Source: Nocardioides deserti (GTDB lineage: Bacteria > Actinomycetota > Actinomycetes > Propionibacteriales > Nocardioidaceae). Taken from it: DNA of 64,000 bases. The notes beneath the pieces were generated by a model. It saw only the letters and a list, made by a program, of their open reading frames with translations, had not been told where the DNA came from and did no database searches. Shown here in pieces: positions 1 through 8,468 of the stretch (position 1 is its first letter; the number at the start of each line of letters is the position of its first letter). The position numbers and the translations under genes were made by a program. Where the stretch lies: the NCBI RefSeq assembly GCF_014266025.1, contig NZ_JACMYC010000004.1, positions 372,001-436,000 of the forward strand. The letters run 5' to 3'.

Positions 1-1
1 C

Positions 2-313
2 CTCGTGGCCGGCGTCGCCAGCTACTACGCCAGCTCCCACCCCGACGGCCTCGAGCACGTCGCGGGGGAGACCGGCTTCCTCGACACCGCCGAGGACTCA
101 CCGACCGCCGACAGCCCCTTCGCGGACTACGCCACGAAGGGCGTGGACGACGAGCGGCTCAGCGTCGGCATCGCCGGCGTGCTCGGGACCCTCGTCGTGC
201 TCGTGCTGACCGGCGGCCTCGCGCTCGCCCTGCGCCGGCGCGGCCCCACCGACCCCACCGACCAGGCCCCGGACACCTCGGACGAGCGCGCCTCCGCACC
301 CGAGCGGGCCTGA
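2..313 (+). CDS. C-terminal end of a PDGLE-domain cobalt-transport protein (partial)
   Basis: The frame is open at the left edge and ends in TGA directly before the CbiQ gene. The visible 100-odd residues carry an SHPDGLE motif, a short soluble stretch, one hydrophobic segment (about residues 52-74 of the visible part, ending RRRG) and a polar tail. The PDGLE motif marks the CbiN-like subunit or CbiM C-terminal extension of energy-coupling cobalt uptake systems, in which this protein helps the substrate-specific CbiM component in the membrane. The two genes that follow are the transmembrane and ATPase components, which supports the reading. Whether CbiM is fused to this protein or lies further left cannot be seen. 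Confidence 0.8.
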   Translation, partial: LVAGVASYYASSHPDGLEHVAGETGFLDTAEDSPTADSPFADYATKGVDDERLSVGIAGVLGTLVVLVLTGGLALALRRRGPTDPTDQAPDTSDERASAPERA

Positions 314-1006
314 GTGGGTGCCGCCCACGGCCACCGTCTGCACCACCACGGCCACAGCGCCGTCCACCGCGCGCCGGCGCACCTGAAGATCCTGGTGCTG
401 GTCGGCTTCGTCCTGCTCGTCGTCGCCACGCCCCGCGAGTGGTACGCCGTGTTCGCGGCCTACGCCGCCGTCGTGGTCGGCACCGTGCTGGTCGCACGGG
501 TGCCGCTCGGCTGGGTGCTGCGGCGGATGGTCGTCGAGGTGCCGTTCCTCGTCTTCGCGGCGCTCGTGCCGTTCGTCGCGGAGGGTCCACGCACCGAAGT
601 CCTCGGCCTCACCGTCTCCGAGCCCGGCCTGGTCGCCGCGTGGGGCCTTGCCGTCAAGGGAACGATCGGCGTGATGGCCTCGCTCACCCTGGCCGCGACC
701 ACGGAGCCGACCGACGTGCTGGTTGGGCTGCGGCGGCTGCGGATGCCGCCGCTGCTGGTCGAGATCATGTCGTTCATGCTGCGCTACCTCGACGTGGTCA
801 CCGCTGACCTCGGCCGGACGCTGACCGCCATGCGCTCGCGCGGCTGCGAGCCGCGCTCGCCTCGGCACTGGCCGGTGCTGGCCCGCTCGCTGGGGGCGTT
901 GTTCATCCGCAGCTACGAGCGGGGCGAGCGGGTCCACCTCGCGATGCTGTCCCGCGGCTACACCGGCACGCTGCCGACGACGACAGGTGGGCACGAGCAC
1001 CGATGA
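314..1006 (+). CDS. cbiQ: Energy-coupling factor transmembrane protein CbiQ (EcfT)
   Basis: A 230-residue membrane protein starting at a GTG that abuts the preceding stop. It has a His-rich N-terminus, hydrophobic helices from about residue 25 to 165, and two Ser-Arg-Gly motifs in the C-terminal cytoplasmic part (MRSRG and MLSRG). EcfT proteins use such motifs to couple ATPase movement to the substrate-binding subunit. Length is normal for CbiQ. It overlaps the following ATPase gene by four bases (ATGA), so the two are translationally coupled. The PDGLE neighbour suggests cobalt as substrate; nickel is possible. Any cobalamin riboswitch would lie outside the window. Confidence 0.9.
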   Translation: MGAAHGHRLHHHGHSAVHRAPAHLKILVLVGFVLLVVATPREWYAVFAAYAAVVVGTVLVARVPLGWVLRRMVVEVPFLVFAALVPFVAEGPRTEVLGLTVSEPGLVAAWGLAVKGTIGVMASLTLAATTEPTDVLVGLRRLRMPPLLVEIMSFMLRYLDVVTADLGRTLTAMRSRGCEPRSPRHWPVLARSLGALFIRSYERGERVHLAMLSRGYTGTLPTTTGGHEHR

Positions 1007-1848
1007 GCGCCCCCGTCCTCGACGTCCGCGGCCTGGCCTACGCCTACCCCGACGGCCACCAGGCGCTCTTCGGCGTCGACCTCCACGTCCACCGCGGGGA
1101 GCGGGTGGCGCTGCTCGGCCCGAACGGCGCCGGCAAGACCACGCTCGTCCTGCACCTCAACGGCATCCTCACCGCCGGTGCGGGGAGCGTCGCGGTCAGC
1201 GGGCTGCCGGTGGAGAAGAAGCACATCCAGGAGGTCCGGCGCCGCGTCGGCATCGTCTTCCAGGACCCCGACGACCAGCTCTTCATGGGCACGGTCCGCC
1301 AGGACGTCGCCTTCGGCCCCGCCAACCTCGGCGTCCGCGGCGCCGAGCTGGACCGCCGGGTCATGGCCGCGCTCGAGCAGGTCGGGATGGCCGAGCACGT
1401 CGACCGCCCGCCGCACCACCTCTCCTTCGGCCAGCGCCGCCGCGTCGCGGTCGCCACCGTGCTCGCGATGGAGCCGGAGGTGCTGGTGCTGGACGAGCCG
1501 TCCTCCAACCTCGACCCGACCTCCCGACGAGAGCTCGCCGACATCCTGCGCGCGCTGGACGTGACGGTGCTGATGGTCACCCACGACCTGCCCTACGCCC
1601 TCGAGCTCTGCCCCCGCGCCGTCGTGCTCTCCGGGGGCACGGTCGTGGCCGACGGGTCGACGTACGACGTCCTCACCGACGACGCGCTCATGCGCGCGCA
1701 CCGCCTCGAGCTGCCCTTCGGCTTCGACCCCCGCACGCTCGGGCCAGGAGTGGGCACCGGGCAGGGGACCGCACCGCGCCGCACGCCGGACACCGGGGGA
1801 TCGGTAGCATCTCCCGGCACGCACACGAACCCAGGAGACCTCACGTGA
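1003..1848 (+). CDS. cbiO: Cobalt ECF transporter ATPase CbiO
   Basis: A 281-residue ABC ATPase that powers the CbiMNQ cobalt importer on the cytoplasmic face. All hallmark motifs are visible: Walker A GPNGAGKT (39-46), Q-loop FQDP (about 87), signature LSFGQ (140-144), Walker B LVLDEP (161-166) and switch histidine in THD (194). The C-terminal 40 residues are polar, low-complexity and probably disordered. It starts inside the end of cbiQ and its stop overlaps the GTG of the next gene by four bases (GTGA), so translation is chained through the operon. Confidence 0.93.
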   Translation: MSAPVLDVRGLAYAYPDGHQALFGVDLHVHRGERVALLGPNGAGKTTLVLHLNGILTAGAGSVAVSGLPVEKKHIQEVRRRVGIVFQDPDDQLFMGTVRQDVAFGPANLGVRGAELDRRVMAALEQVGMAEHVDRPPHHLSFGQRRRVAVATVLAMEPEVLVLDEPSSNLDPTSRRELADILRALDVTVLMVTHDLPYALELCPRAVVLSGGTVVADGSTYDVLTDDALMRAHRLELPFGFDPRTLGPGVGTGQGTAPRRTPDTGGSVASPGTHTNPGDLT

Positions 1849-2096
1849 GCAAGGGCAACGACACCTCCTCCCTCGAGCGCGAGATCGAGGAGACCCGCGA
1901 GCGCCTGGCGACCACCATCGACCAGCTCCTGTACCGCTCGAGCCCGAAGACGATCGTCGGCCGCGAGGTCGCGACCATCAAGGCGCACTACGTCGACGCG
2001 GCCGGCAACCCCCGCACCGACAACATCCTCAAGACCGTCGGCGCGGTCGTGGGCGCGGTCGCCCTGCTCGTCGTGGTCCGGAAGGTCGCCGGCTGA
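1845..2096 (+). CDS. DUF3618 family small membrane-associated protein
   Basis: An 83-residue protein with an acidic/basic amphipathic N-terminal half (EREIEETRERLATTIDQL) and one C-terminal hydrophobic segment (about residues 63-79). This matches the DUF3618 pattern common in actinobacteria, whose function is unknown. The GTG start overlaps the end of cbiO, and a good Shine-Dalgarno AGGAG lies seven bases upstream at 1833-1837, which decides the start. Because it is coupled to cbiO but followed by a chaperonin-like gene, it may simply share the transcript. Confidence 0.8.
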   Translation: MSKGNDTSSLEREIEETRERLATTIDQLLYRSSPKTIVGREVATIKAHYVDAAGNPRTDNILKTVGAVVGAVALLVVVRKVAG

Positions 2097-2098
2097 TC

Positions 2099-2428
2099 GT
2101 GCCCGCCTCTGACAAGACCCCGATCAAGATGCTGCACGACCGCATCCTGTGCGAGGTCGACGCGGACGCCGGTGAGCGGCGCTCCTCCGGCGGGATCGTC
2201 ATCCCCGCCACCGCCGCGATGGGCGCCACCCGGCTGTCGTGGTCGAAGGTCGTCGCCGTCGGTCCGCACGCGCGGGCTGTCGAGGTCGGCGACCGCGTGC
2301 TCTTCGAGGCCGGCGACAAGGCCGAGGTCGAGGTGCACGGCGAGCTGTACGTCGTCATGCGTGAGCGCGACGTCCACGCGGTCGCCGCGGAGCGCCTCGC
2401 CGACGAGGCGACCGGGCTCTACCTCTGA
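2099..2428 (+). CDS. GroES-like (Cpn10 family) co-chaperonin homologue
   Basis: 109 residues starting at GTG two bases after the preceding stop. The fold signature is Cpn10: PIKMLHDRILCEVD at the N-terminus, a mobile-loop-like stretch with SSGGIVIP, the GDRVLFEAGDKAEVEVHGE barrel strands and a conserved YVVMRERDVHAV near the end. No groEL is adjacent, and the sequence differs from a canonical GroES, which usually carries GEVVAVGPG and the ILAVIE-like C-terminus. It is therefore probably a second, specialised Cpn10-like protein. Function beyond co-chaperonin similarity is not known to me. Confidence 0.8.
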   Translation: MPASDKTPIKMLHDRILCEVDADAGERRSSGGIVIPATAAMGATRLSWSKVVAVGPHARAVEVGDRVLFEAGDKAEVEVHGELYVVMRERDVHAVAAERLADEATGLYL

Positions 2429-2471
2429 CACGTCTGACGTAACTCCGCAGGTCAGCGGCCGTTGAGCGGGC

Positions 2472-4922
2472 GTGCTGAGACGCCTGACCTGCTCCCTCGC
2501 CGCGGCCGCCCTGGTGCCCGCCGGCCTCGCCGTGTCCGTCCCGTCGACCGCCTCCGGTGCGCCCGAGGGGCCCGGTGCCGCCACGACGTCCGCCGCCTCG
2601 CCCGCCGCCGTCGGGAAGCCGGCGCGCTACCGCGCGACGATCGAGTGGACCAAGCACGGCATCCCGCACATCACCGCCGACGACTTCGGCTCGCTCGGCT
2701 TCGGCAGCGGGTACGCCGCCGCGGGCGCGTCGCTGTGCACGCTGGCCGACACCCTGGTCACCGGCCGCGGCGAGCGGTCGCTGTGGTTCGGCCCGAAGGG
2801 TCGCTACAACGACCAGGTCACCCTCGACGCCAGCAACCTCCAGGTCGACACCGTGGTCGGCGACCTGCGCAACCGCCGGGTCGTCGAGAAGCTGCTGCGC
2901 GACAAGGTCGCCGGCCCCGGCAAGCAGGCCCGGGCGATGGTCCGGGGCTACACCGCCGGCCTCAACACCTACCTGCGCGAGGAGGGCCGCACCGGCGTCA
3001 CCGACCCGGCCTGCAAGGGCGCCGGCTACCTGAAGCCCGACGTCACCCCGCTCGACCTCTGGTACGGCGTGTACCTCGCCAACCTGCTCGCCTCCACCGG
3101 CGTGTTCATCCCGGAGATCGCCGACGCCGCGCCGCCGACGCTCACCGACCCCGGCCTCCCCGAGCTGCCGCTGCGGGCCGCTGACGTCGACAAGGACGCG
3201 CTCCTCAAGGGCTTCGGCCGCGACCCCGACGCGCCCTTCGGCTCGAACGCGACCGCGGCCGGCGGCCGCGTCACGAGCACCGGCAAGGGGATGCTGCTCG
3301 GCAACCCGCACTTCCCGTGGAAGGGCCGCTACAAGTTCACCCAGCAGCACCAGACGATCCCGGGCCGCTACGACGTGGCCGGTGCCTCGCTGATCGGCTC
3401 GCCCGCGATCAACATCGGCTGGAACAAGGACGTCGCGTGGAGCCACACCGTCTCCACGGCGTACCGCTTCACGCCCTACGAGTACCGCCTCCTCGGCCCC
3501 ACGTCGTACCTCACCGAGAGCGGGCCGAAGCAGCTCCAGCGCCACGAGGTGCGGGTCAAGGTCCGCCGGGGCGGCAAGGTCCGCACCGTCACCGAGGACG
3601 TGTGGCGCACCGCCCAGGGCTACGTCGTCGACGACCCCGCCCAGCTGATGCCGTGGAGCCCGCTGAGCGTGTGGGCGATCCGGGACGCGAACGCCGAGCA
3701 CCTGCGCACGCTCGACACGTTCCTGGACATGGGCAAGGCGCGCGACGTCCGCGACCTGCTGCGCCGCCAGGACCGAGGTGGCGGCATGCCGTGGGTCAAC
3801 ACGACGGCCGCGGACCGCAAGGGCGACGTGCTGTACGCCGACCACTCGGTCGTCCCGCACGTCACCAACGCCATGGAGCAGCGCTGTCTCACCGTCGTCG
3901 GCCGGGTCATCGACACCGTCGCCGGCCTGCCCGGGCTCGACGGCACCCGCGCCGAGAGCGACTGCGCGTGGGGCGCGGACGCCGACGCCCAGCGCCCCGG
4001 CATCCTCGGCCCGCGGAACCTGCCGTCGGTGGTGCGCCGCGACTGGGTGATGAACGCCAACGACTCCTACTGGCTGCCCCACCCGGCCTCGCGGCTCGAG
4101 GGCTTCCCGAGCATCATCGGCTGCGAGCGCTGCGAGCGGACCATGCGCACCCGCGTCGTCGCCGACTACGTCGCCCGTCGGCTCGCCAAGGGCCGCAAGG
4201 AGACGCCGGCCAGCTTCCGCGGCCACCAGCACGAGAACCGGGTGATGGCTGCCGAGGTGATGCGCGCCGACGGCGCCCTCGACCGGGTCTGCTCGCTGAC
4301 GGGGGAGACCGACGCGTGCGCCGCGCTCCGGACGTGGGACGGCCGCTCGGACCGCGACTCCCGCGGCGTCCACCTCTTCGAGGCCTTCGTCGAGCGGCTG
4401 CCCGCGCTGCCCCTCGACCTGGTCGACACGGTCTGGACGGTGCCGTTCAGTGCCGCCGACCCGCTCAACACCCCGCGCGGCCTCAACTGGGCCAACCCCG
4501 GCGTCGTGCAGGCGATGGCCGACGCCATCGCCGCGGTGCGCGAGGCCGGCGTGCCCTTCGACGCGAGGTGGGGCTCGCTCCAGGTCGCCGGCGACCGCGG
4601 CGCCCCCGCCATCGGCCTCGGCGGCGGTGACGGCGACGAGCTCGGCAACGCCAACGTGCTGTCCTCGCGCAACGTGACCAAGGGCGGGCGGTACAAGCCG
4701 ATCACCTACGGCTCCTCGCACATCCAGGCGATCAGCTACCGGCGCGGCGGCGGCCTCGACGCGCGCACGATCCTCACCTACGGCCAGTCCGAGGACCCCG
4801 CCTCCCCGTGGTCGTCGGACCAGACCCGCCTCTTCGCCCAGGAGAAGTGGGTCCGCTTCCCCTGGACCGACGCCCAGGTCCGGCGCGACCTGGTCCGGCG
4901 GAAGGTCGTCACGGGCCGCTGA
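2472..4922 (+). CDS. Secreted penicillin-acylase-family N-terminal-nucleophile hydrolase
   Basis: 816 residues with an export signal (RRLTC, then a hydrophobic core, cleavage expected near residue 29). The penicillin acylase/PvdQ/aculeacin-acylase family makes a precursor that cleaves itself before a serine, giving alpha and beta chains. Here the nucleophile is Ser258 in the motif FGSNA, preceded by about 230 residues of alpha chain and spacer. Further family marks are GNPH at about 277, WSHT, and a second Asn in the beta chain. Likely substrates are acylated amines such as acyl-homoserine lactones, lipopeptides or acylated siderophore precursors; the specificity cannot be read. It stands alone, followed by a convergent sortase gene across a strong inverted repeat. 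Confidence 0.88.
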   Translation: MLRRLTCSLAAAALVPAGLAVSVPSTASGAPEGPGAATTSAASPAAVGKPARYRATIEWTKHGIPHITADDFGSLGFGSGYAAAGASLCTLADTLVTGRGERSLWFGPKGRYNDQVTLDASNLQVDTVVGDLRNRRVVEKLLRDKVAGPGKQARAMVRGYTAGLNTYLREEGRTGVTDPACKGAGYLKPDVTPLDLWYGVYLANLLASTGVFIPEIADAAPPTLTDPGLPELPLRAADVDKDALLKGFGRDPDAPFGSNATAAGGRVTSTGKGMLLGNPHFPWKGRYKFTQQHQTIPGRYDVAGASLIGSPAINIGWNKDVAWSHTVSTAYRFTPYEYRLLGPTSYLTESGPKQLQRHEVRVKVRRGGKVRTVTEDVWRTAQGYVVDDPAQLMPWSPLSVWAIRDANAEHLRTLDTFLDMGKARDVRDLLRRQDRGGGMPWVNTTAADRKGDVLYADHSVVPHVTNAMEQRCLTVVGRVIDTVAGLPGLDGTRAESDCAWGADADAQRPGILGPRNLPSVVRRDWVMNANDSYWLPHPASRLEGFPSIIGCERCERTMRTRVVADYVARRLAKGRKETPASFRGHQHENRVMAAEVMRADGALDRVCSLTGETDACAALRTWDGRSDRDSRGVHLFEAFVERLPALPLDLVDTVWTVPFSAADPLNTPRGLNWANPGVVQAMADAIAAVREAGVPFDARWGSLQVAGDRGAPAIGLGGGDGDELGNANVLSSRNVTKGGRYKPITYGSSHIQAISYRRGGGLDARTILTYGQSEDPASPWSSDQTRLFAQEKWVRFPWTDAQVRRDLVRRKVVTGR

Positions 4923-4940
4923 GAGGGGGCGCCGGCCGTG

Positions 4941-4970
4941 CAGGCGTACCACCCATAGGTGGTACGCCTG
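4941..4970. terminator. Perfect 13-bp hairpin between convergent genes
   Basis: Arms at 4941-4953 and 4958-4970 are perfect inverted copies (beginning CAGGCGTACCACC) around a CATA loop, 19 bases after the acylase stop. There is no T-run, as usual for high-GC actinobacterial terminators. It can serve the acylase, and being symmetric may also act on the convergent sortase transcript. Confidence 0.6.
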
Positions 4971-5026
4971 ACGTTCTGGGCCGTTGCTTGGGCCCAGAGG
5001 TGTTGCGGAGGCCCAGAAGGTCAGGC
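4966..5026. repeat. Nested three-armed inverted repeat next to the hairpin
   Basis: The 17-base arm 4966-4982 (GCCTGACGTTCTGGGCC) is the inverse of 5010-5026 with one mismatch. Its inner eight bases (4975-4982) are also the perfect inverse of 4991-4998. Thus one arm has two possible partners, and it overlaps the end of the 4941-4970 hairpin. The arrangement lies between the convergent acylase and sortase genes. It may be a compound terminator or the remnant of a small repeat element. Confidence 0.5.
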
Positions 5027-5153
5027 TCCCGCCTGTCGAACCTGCCGGTAACGAAGGCGACGGGGACCACTACGTCGACACTCGTCAACTTCGTCCGGTC
5101 GTGGCTCCGGCTGACCCCAGCAGGGAGCAGCCGGTCCGTCCTCGTCCGGTCCC

Positions 5154-5774
5154 TCAGAGGGGCCGGGCGAGGACGACGACGTTGTTCTCGAAGTACGAGC
5201 CGTTCCAGTCCGAGCAGGTCACGAGCACCAGCCGGCCCCGGCCGTGGTCCTGGCCGAAGAGCGCCTCGGCGCGCTCGGCGAGTCTCGCTCGGCTCATCAC
5301 CTGCACGGTCGTCACGCGGTAGCGGACCGTGCCCTTGCGGCTCACCACGAGCACGCGCTGGCCCTGCTTCAACGACGGCACCCGGGCGAGCGCCCCGCCG
5401 CCGGTGTGCACGGTGTGGCCGGTGACCACGGTCTGTCCGCCCCGCGCGCCGGCGCGGGCGCTGACGTCCCACCAGCCGACCTGGTCGGGGTCGGCCGGCG
5501 GCTGGAGCACGCGGCCGGGCCGCATGCCGATGGGCGCGACGGGCGCGACCACGTCGAGCGAGGGGATCTTCAGCCGGATCGGCTGCGCGGGCGCCGGCGC
5601 GACGTACGACCGCGCCGCGGACTCGCCTCCCGGCAGCACCGCGCCGGCCACGGTGAGCCCGAGGGCCAGCACCAGCACCCCGACCCACACACCGTGCGCG
5701 ACCGCGGCGACCCGGCGGCGTACCGCCTCCCGGCGCGCGCCCGGCCCCGGCTCGGTGTCGTCGGCGCTGGTCAC
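5154..5774 (-). CDS. Sortase (class E/F-like transpeptidase)
   Basis: 206 residues, GTG start. There is a cytoplasmic basic N-terminus (RREAVRRR), one signal anchor (about 29-46) and then a sortase barrel starting at IRLKIPSLDVVAPV. The catalytic His is H120 in VVTGHTVH, the catalytic Cys is C187 in LVTCSDW, and R204 near the C-terminus can be the third catalytic residue. Sortases cut a sorting motif in exported proteins and join them to the cell envelope. The gene lies 25 bases downstream of the exported 408-residue protein, so they are probably one operon and that protein is its likely substrate. The class assignment is by length and motif only. Confidence 0.88.
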   Translation of the reverse strand: MTSADDTEPGPGARREAVRRRVAAVAHGVWVGVLVLALGLTVAGAVLPGGESAARSYVAPAPAQPIRLKIPSLDVVAPVAPIGMRPGRVLQPPADPDQVGWWDVSARAGARGGQTVVTGHTVHTGGGALARVPSLKQGQRVLVVSRKGTVRYRVTTVQVMSRARLAERAEALFGQDHGRGRLVLVTCSDWNGSYFENNVVVLARPL

Positions 5775-5799
5775 GGTCGGCTCGGTCGGTCCGGGCGGC

Positions 5800-7026
5800 T
5801 CAGGAGCGGAGCGTACGACGCGTGGCGGCGACGCCGGCGCCGATCGCGGCCAGGAGAAGCGCGACCAGCCCGCCGGTGCCCAGCGCGCCGTCGCTGCCCG
5901 CCGGCACCGAGATCGGGACCTGCGGCTCCTCCGGCTGGGGCTGCGGCGCCGGGGTGTTCGGCTCGTCGGGCTGGACGCGCCCGTTCGGACCGCAGCTGCT
6001 GTGGCCGATCTCGACGTTCAGCAGCTCCACGCCGAAGCTGGCCGCGGCGGGCAGCAGCCGCAGGTCAAGCGCGGTGACGTCGATCCGGTCACGTCCGCGC
6101 TCCTGCTTGTTGAGCGTGACGTCGAGGACGTTGTCCTCCAGCGGCGCGAGCTGCTCGCCGACGGTGCCGAGCGCGGAGGTGAGCACCTCGGCCTGGTCGA
6201 CGACCTGGGCGAGGGGGCCGAGCGCGCCGCCGATGGCCTCGGTGAACTGCGTGCGCAGCGCTTGCAGGAGCAGGTCGACGACCTCGCCGAGGTCGGTGAC
6301 GAGCTTGGTGTTCGGGGCGGGGTCGGCCGGCAGGTCGACCAGGTCGACCTCCTGGCCGGCGAGGCGCAGCGAGGCGCCCGCGCCGGCGAGCGTGGTGCCG
6401 CCGCTGACCTCGCCCGGGCGGGCGATGCAGAAGCTCTGGATCGCACCGAGGTCGAGGACGATCGCGGCGTCTGCGGCGGTGAGCACCTGCTCGAGCGCCG
6501 TCTGGAGGCCGGCGAGAAGCGGGTCGAGGACCGGCGCGAGGGCGTCCTGGAGCTGCTGGTCGAACCCGGCGAGGAAGTCGGACCGGAGGATCTGGAGGTT
6601 CGAGAGGTCGAGGTTCCCGGCGTTCAGCTCGAGGTTCTCACCCGGGCGCAGGCAGCTGCCCTCGTCGACCTCGAGCAGCACCGCACCGTCGCCGGCCAGG
6701 CCGGAGCAGGCTGCGGACGCGCCGCGGCCGTCCTCGATCTGGGTGCGCGCCTTCTGCGCCAACGTGCCGGCCTGGATGAAGTCCTGGCCCGTCAGCACCG
6801 AGATCGCGGGGCTGTCGCTGCCCGTCGTGCGCTGCCGCTTGCCGTCGTTGGTGACCCGGTAGGTCCCGGAGTCGGCGGGCGTGCCCCCGATCGTGAGCCG
6901 CACGGCGGTGGCGCTGGCCTGCGCGACCGGGTCCTCGGCGGCCAGCGCGGGCGCGCCGGTCAGCAGCACGAGCGAGCTGGCGGTGGTCGCGGCGGCGATC
7001 CGCGCGGCGGTACGACGTGTGGTCAC
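5800..7026 (-). CDS. Exported, C-terminally anchored surface protein, likely sortase partner
   Basis: 408 residues, GTG start. It has a signal peptide (twin Arg region, then ALAAED at about residue 30). A long helical middle is rich in Leu/Ala/Gln (LQILRSDFLAGFDQQLQDALAPVLDP and following). A Pro-rich spacer (about 345-370) leads to a C-terminal GTGGLVALLLAAIGAGVAATRR segment: Gly-rich motif, membrane helix and positive tail, as in wall-sorted proteins. A canonical LPXTG is absent, and the likely recognition area is VPAGSDGALGTG. Three Cys lie in the exported part. I do not recognise a functional domain; similar 'choice-of-anchor' proteins occur in actinobacteria. The sortase follows immediately. 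Confidence 0.75.
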   Translation of the reverse strand: MTTRRTAARIAAATTASSLVLLTGAPALAAEDPVAQASATAVRLTIGGTPADSGTYRVTNDGKRQRTTGSDSPAISVLTGQDFIQAGTLAQKARTQIEDGRGASAACSGLAGDGAVLLEVDEGSCLRPGENLELNAGNLDLSNLQILRSDFLAGFDQQLQDALAPVLDPLLAGLQTALEQVLTAADAAIVLDLGAIQSFCIARPGEVSGGTTLAGAGASLRLAGQEVDLVDLPADPAPNTKLVTDLGEVVDLLLQALRTQFTEAIGGALGPLAQVVDQAEVLTSALGTVGEQLAPLEDNVLDVTLNKQERGRDRIDVTALDLRLLPAAASFGVELLNVEIGHSSCGPNGRVQPDEPNTPAPQPQPEEPQVPISVPAGSDGALGTGGLVALLLAAIGAGVAATRRTLRS

Positions 7027-7152
7027 GGTGTGGCTCCCCCGCCGCGCGCCTCCCGGAACGCGGCCCCGATGTCGACAGTGGTCCAGTCATCCCAACGGCC
7101 GCACGGCGGCGGGGTTACGGGTGCGCCCTCGTGCCGACGTCCCCGGGCATGG

Positions 7153-7192
7153 CACGAGGGCCGGTCCTCCCCCCGGGGAACCGGCCCTCGTG
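7153..7192. terminator. 13-bp hairpin terminator
   Basis: Arms 7153-7165 and 7180-7192 (CACGAGGGCCGGT and its inverse) flank a C/G-rich loop. It lies 40 bases beyond the stop of the minus-strand secreted protein gene at 7233, where a terminator is expected. Confidence 0.7.
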
Positions 7193-7232
7193 GCTCGTGG
7201 GCCACCTCGCGGTGGCAGTCCTCCTCGGACGG

Positions 7233-8408
7233 TCAGCGGACCCGGACGATGAACGCCTTCGTGGTCGCGCCGGTGGTCGCCTCCGAGCCGGGGAGCACCA
7301 GGCGGTAGCGGTAGGTGCCCTTCCTCTTCTCCCGCGGGAAGACGACCGTGGTCGTGCGGCTGCCCGGCGTGATGGTCTTCACGGTGCTCCAGCTGCGGCC
7401 GGCCTGGTAGCGCTGCAGGGTGAGGGTCTCCAGGCCCGGCTGCTCGACGGTGACGCGGGCGGCCGGCGGGGTGGCGCCCTTGCGAACGGTCGTCGCGCTG
7501 GTGCGCCAGCCCTCGATGTCGCTGACGGCGAGCGGCACGTCGTACGTCTCCGGGTCGCCGTCGTCGTTGATCCGGCAGGTCAGCGGCGCCTTGGCCGGCT
7601 CCTGGTGGAACTTCTCGCCGTAGTGGTAGTTGCTGCCGCCGACCTGGGTCCAGACCACGGCATACTCGCGCACGCCGGCCGGCCAGCTCCGGTGCTGGCT
7701 GTAGACGAACTCCTGGTTGCCCGACCAGGTGGCCACGTTGTTGTGGAAGTTCAGCGTGACCTCGCCGGCGGAGTCCGTCCACACGCGGACGTTGACGTCG
7801 TTGGACTGCCCGTCGGGGATGTTCGACGGGTAGGGGACGAAGAGCCCGTAGCAGGACGGGTCGGCGTAGCGCCAGTTCCAGTCGAAGTTGCCGTGCGGGT
7901 CGACGGCCGGGTCGTTCTCGGTGTCCTCGACGACGACCGGGTCGGGCACGACGACGGGGTCAGGGCCGGTCGTCGGAGCCGGGATGGTCGGCGCGGGCTC
8001 GGTGGGGGCCGGGGTGGTGGGCGCAGGCTCGGACGGGGTGGTCGGGGCCGGCGTGGTGGGCGCCGGCGACACGATCGTGCCCCAGCGCACGGAGTAGTGC
8101 GAGACCGCCTTGCCCGACGGGTGCCGGATGGTGAGGGTGTCGACCGGCTTCGCGAGATCCACCGTGACCGGGCCGTTGCCCTGCTGGGCACTGCCGGCCT
8201 TCACGCAGTAGCCGACGATCATCTTCCCGGCGGGGGCATGGACGGTGACCGACTGCGGGTCGCCCTTGGTGTCGATCTTCCCGGACGAGAGCGGGGCGCA
8301 CACCTTGTCCGTGCTGGGCGCCGCCACCGAGGTGGGCGCGAGACTGACGACCGGGACGACGACGGCGGCCGCCGCGAGGGCGGCGAGTGGAGCGAGGCGG
8401 GTGCGCAC
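7233..8408 (-). CDS. Secreted protein with PT-rich linker, function unknown
   Basis: 391 residues, ATG. The signal peptide ends near SVAAPST (about residue 31). A first small domain (about 33-110) contains two Cys (VCAPL and VGYCVKAG), like small extracellular domains whose repeats begin DKVCxP. A Thr/Pro/Ala linker with repeated PAPTTPAPTTP units (about 115-160) follows. A second domain (about 170-300) is rich in aromatics and Asn, with two Cys (PSCYG and LTCRI), and the last 80 residues look like an Ig-type beta domain ending in VRVR. There is no anchor, so it is probably released. The gene is separated from the surface-protein gene by a terminator. Confidence 0.7.
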   Translation of the reverse strand: MRTRLAPLAALAAAAVVVPVVSLAPTSVAAPSTDKVCAPLSSGKIDTKGDPQSVTVHAPAGKMIVGYCVKAGSAQQGNGPVTVDLAKPVDTLTIRHPSGKAVSHYSVRWGTIVSPAPTTPAPTTPSEPAPTTPAPTEPAPTIPAPTTGPDPVVVPDPVVVEDTENDPAVDPHGNFDWNWRYADPSCYGLFVPYPSNIPDGQSNDVNVRVWTDSAGEVTLNFHNNVATWSGNQEFVYSQHRSWPAGVREYAVVWTQVGGSNYHYGEKFHQEPAKAPLTCRINDDGDPETYDVPLAVSDIEGWRTSATTVRKGATPPAARVTVEQPGLETLTLQRYQAGRSWSTVKTITPGSRTTTVVFPREKRKGTYRYRLVLPGSEATTGATTKAFIVRVR

Positions 8409-8468
8409 GTAGGTGTCTTCTTCCGGGAGGTAGCTTGGTGGAAGAAGCGTCGCAGCGGTCTCGGCCGA

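Noticed and set aside
7960..8060. Direct repeats in the secreted protein gene as a regulatory repeat.
   Set aside because: They encode a Pro/Ala/Thr linker (PAPTTP units) within an obvious secreted protein.
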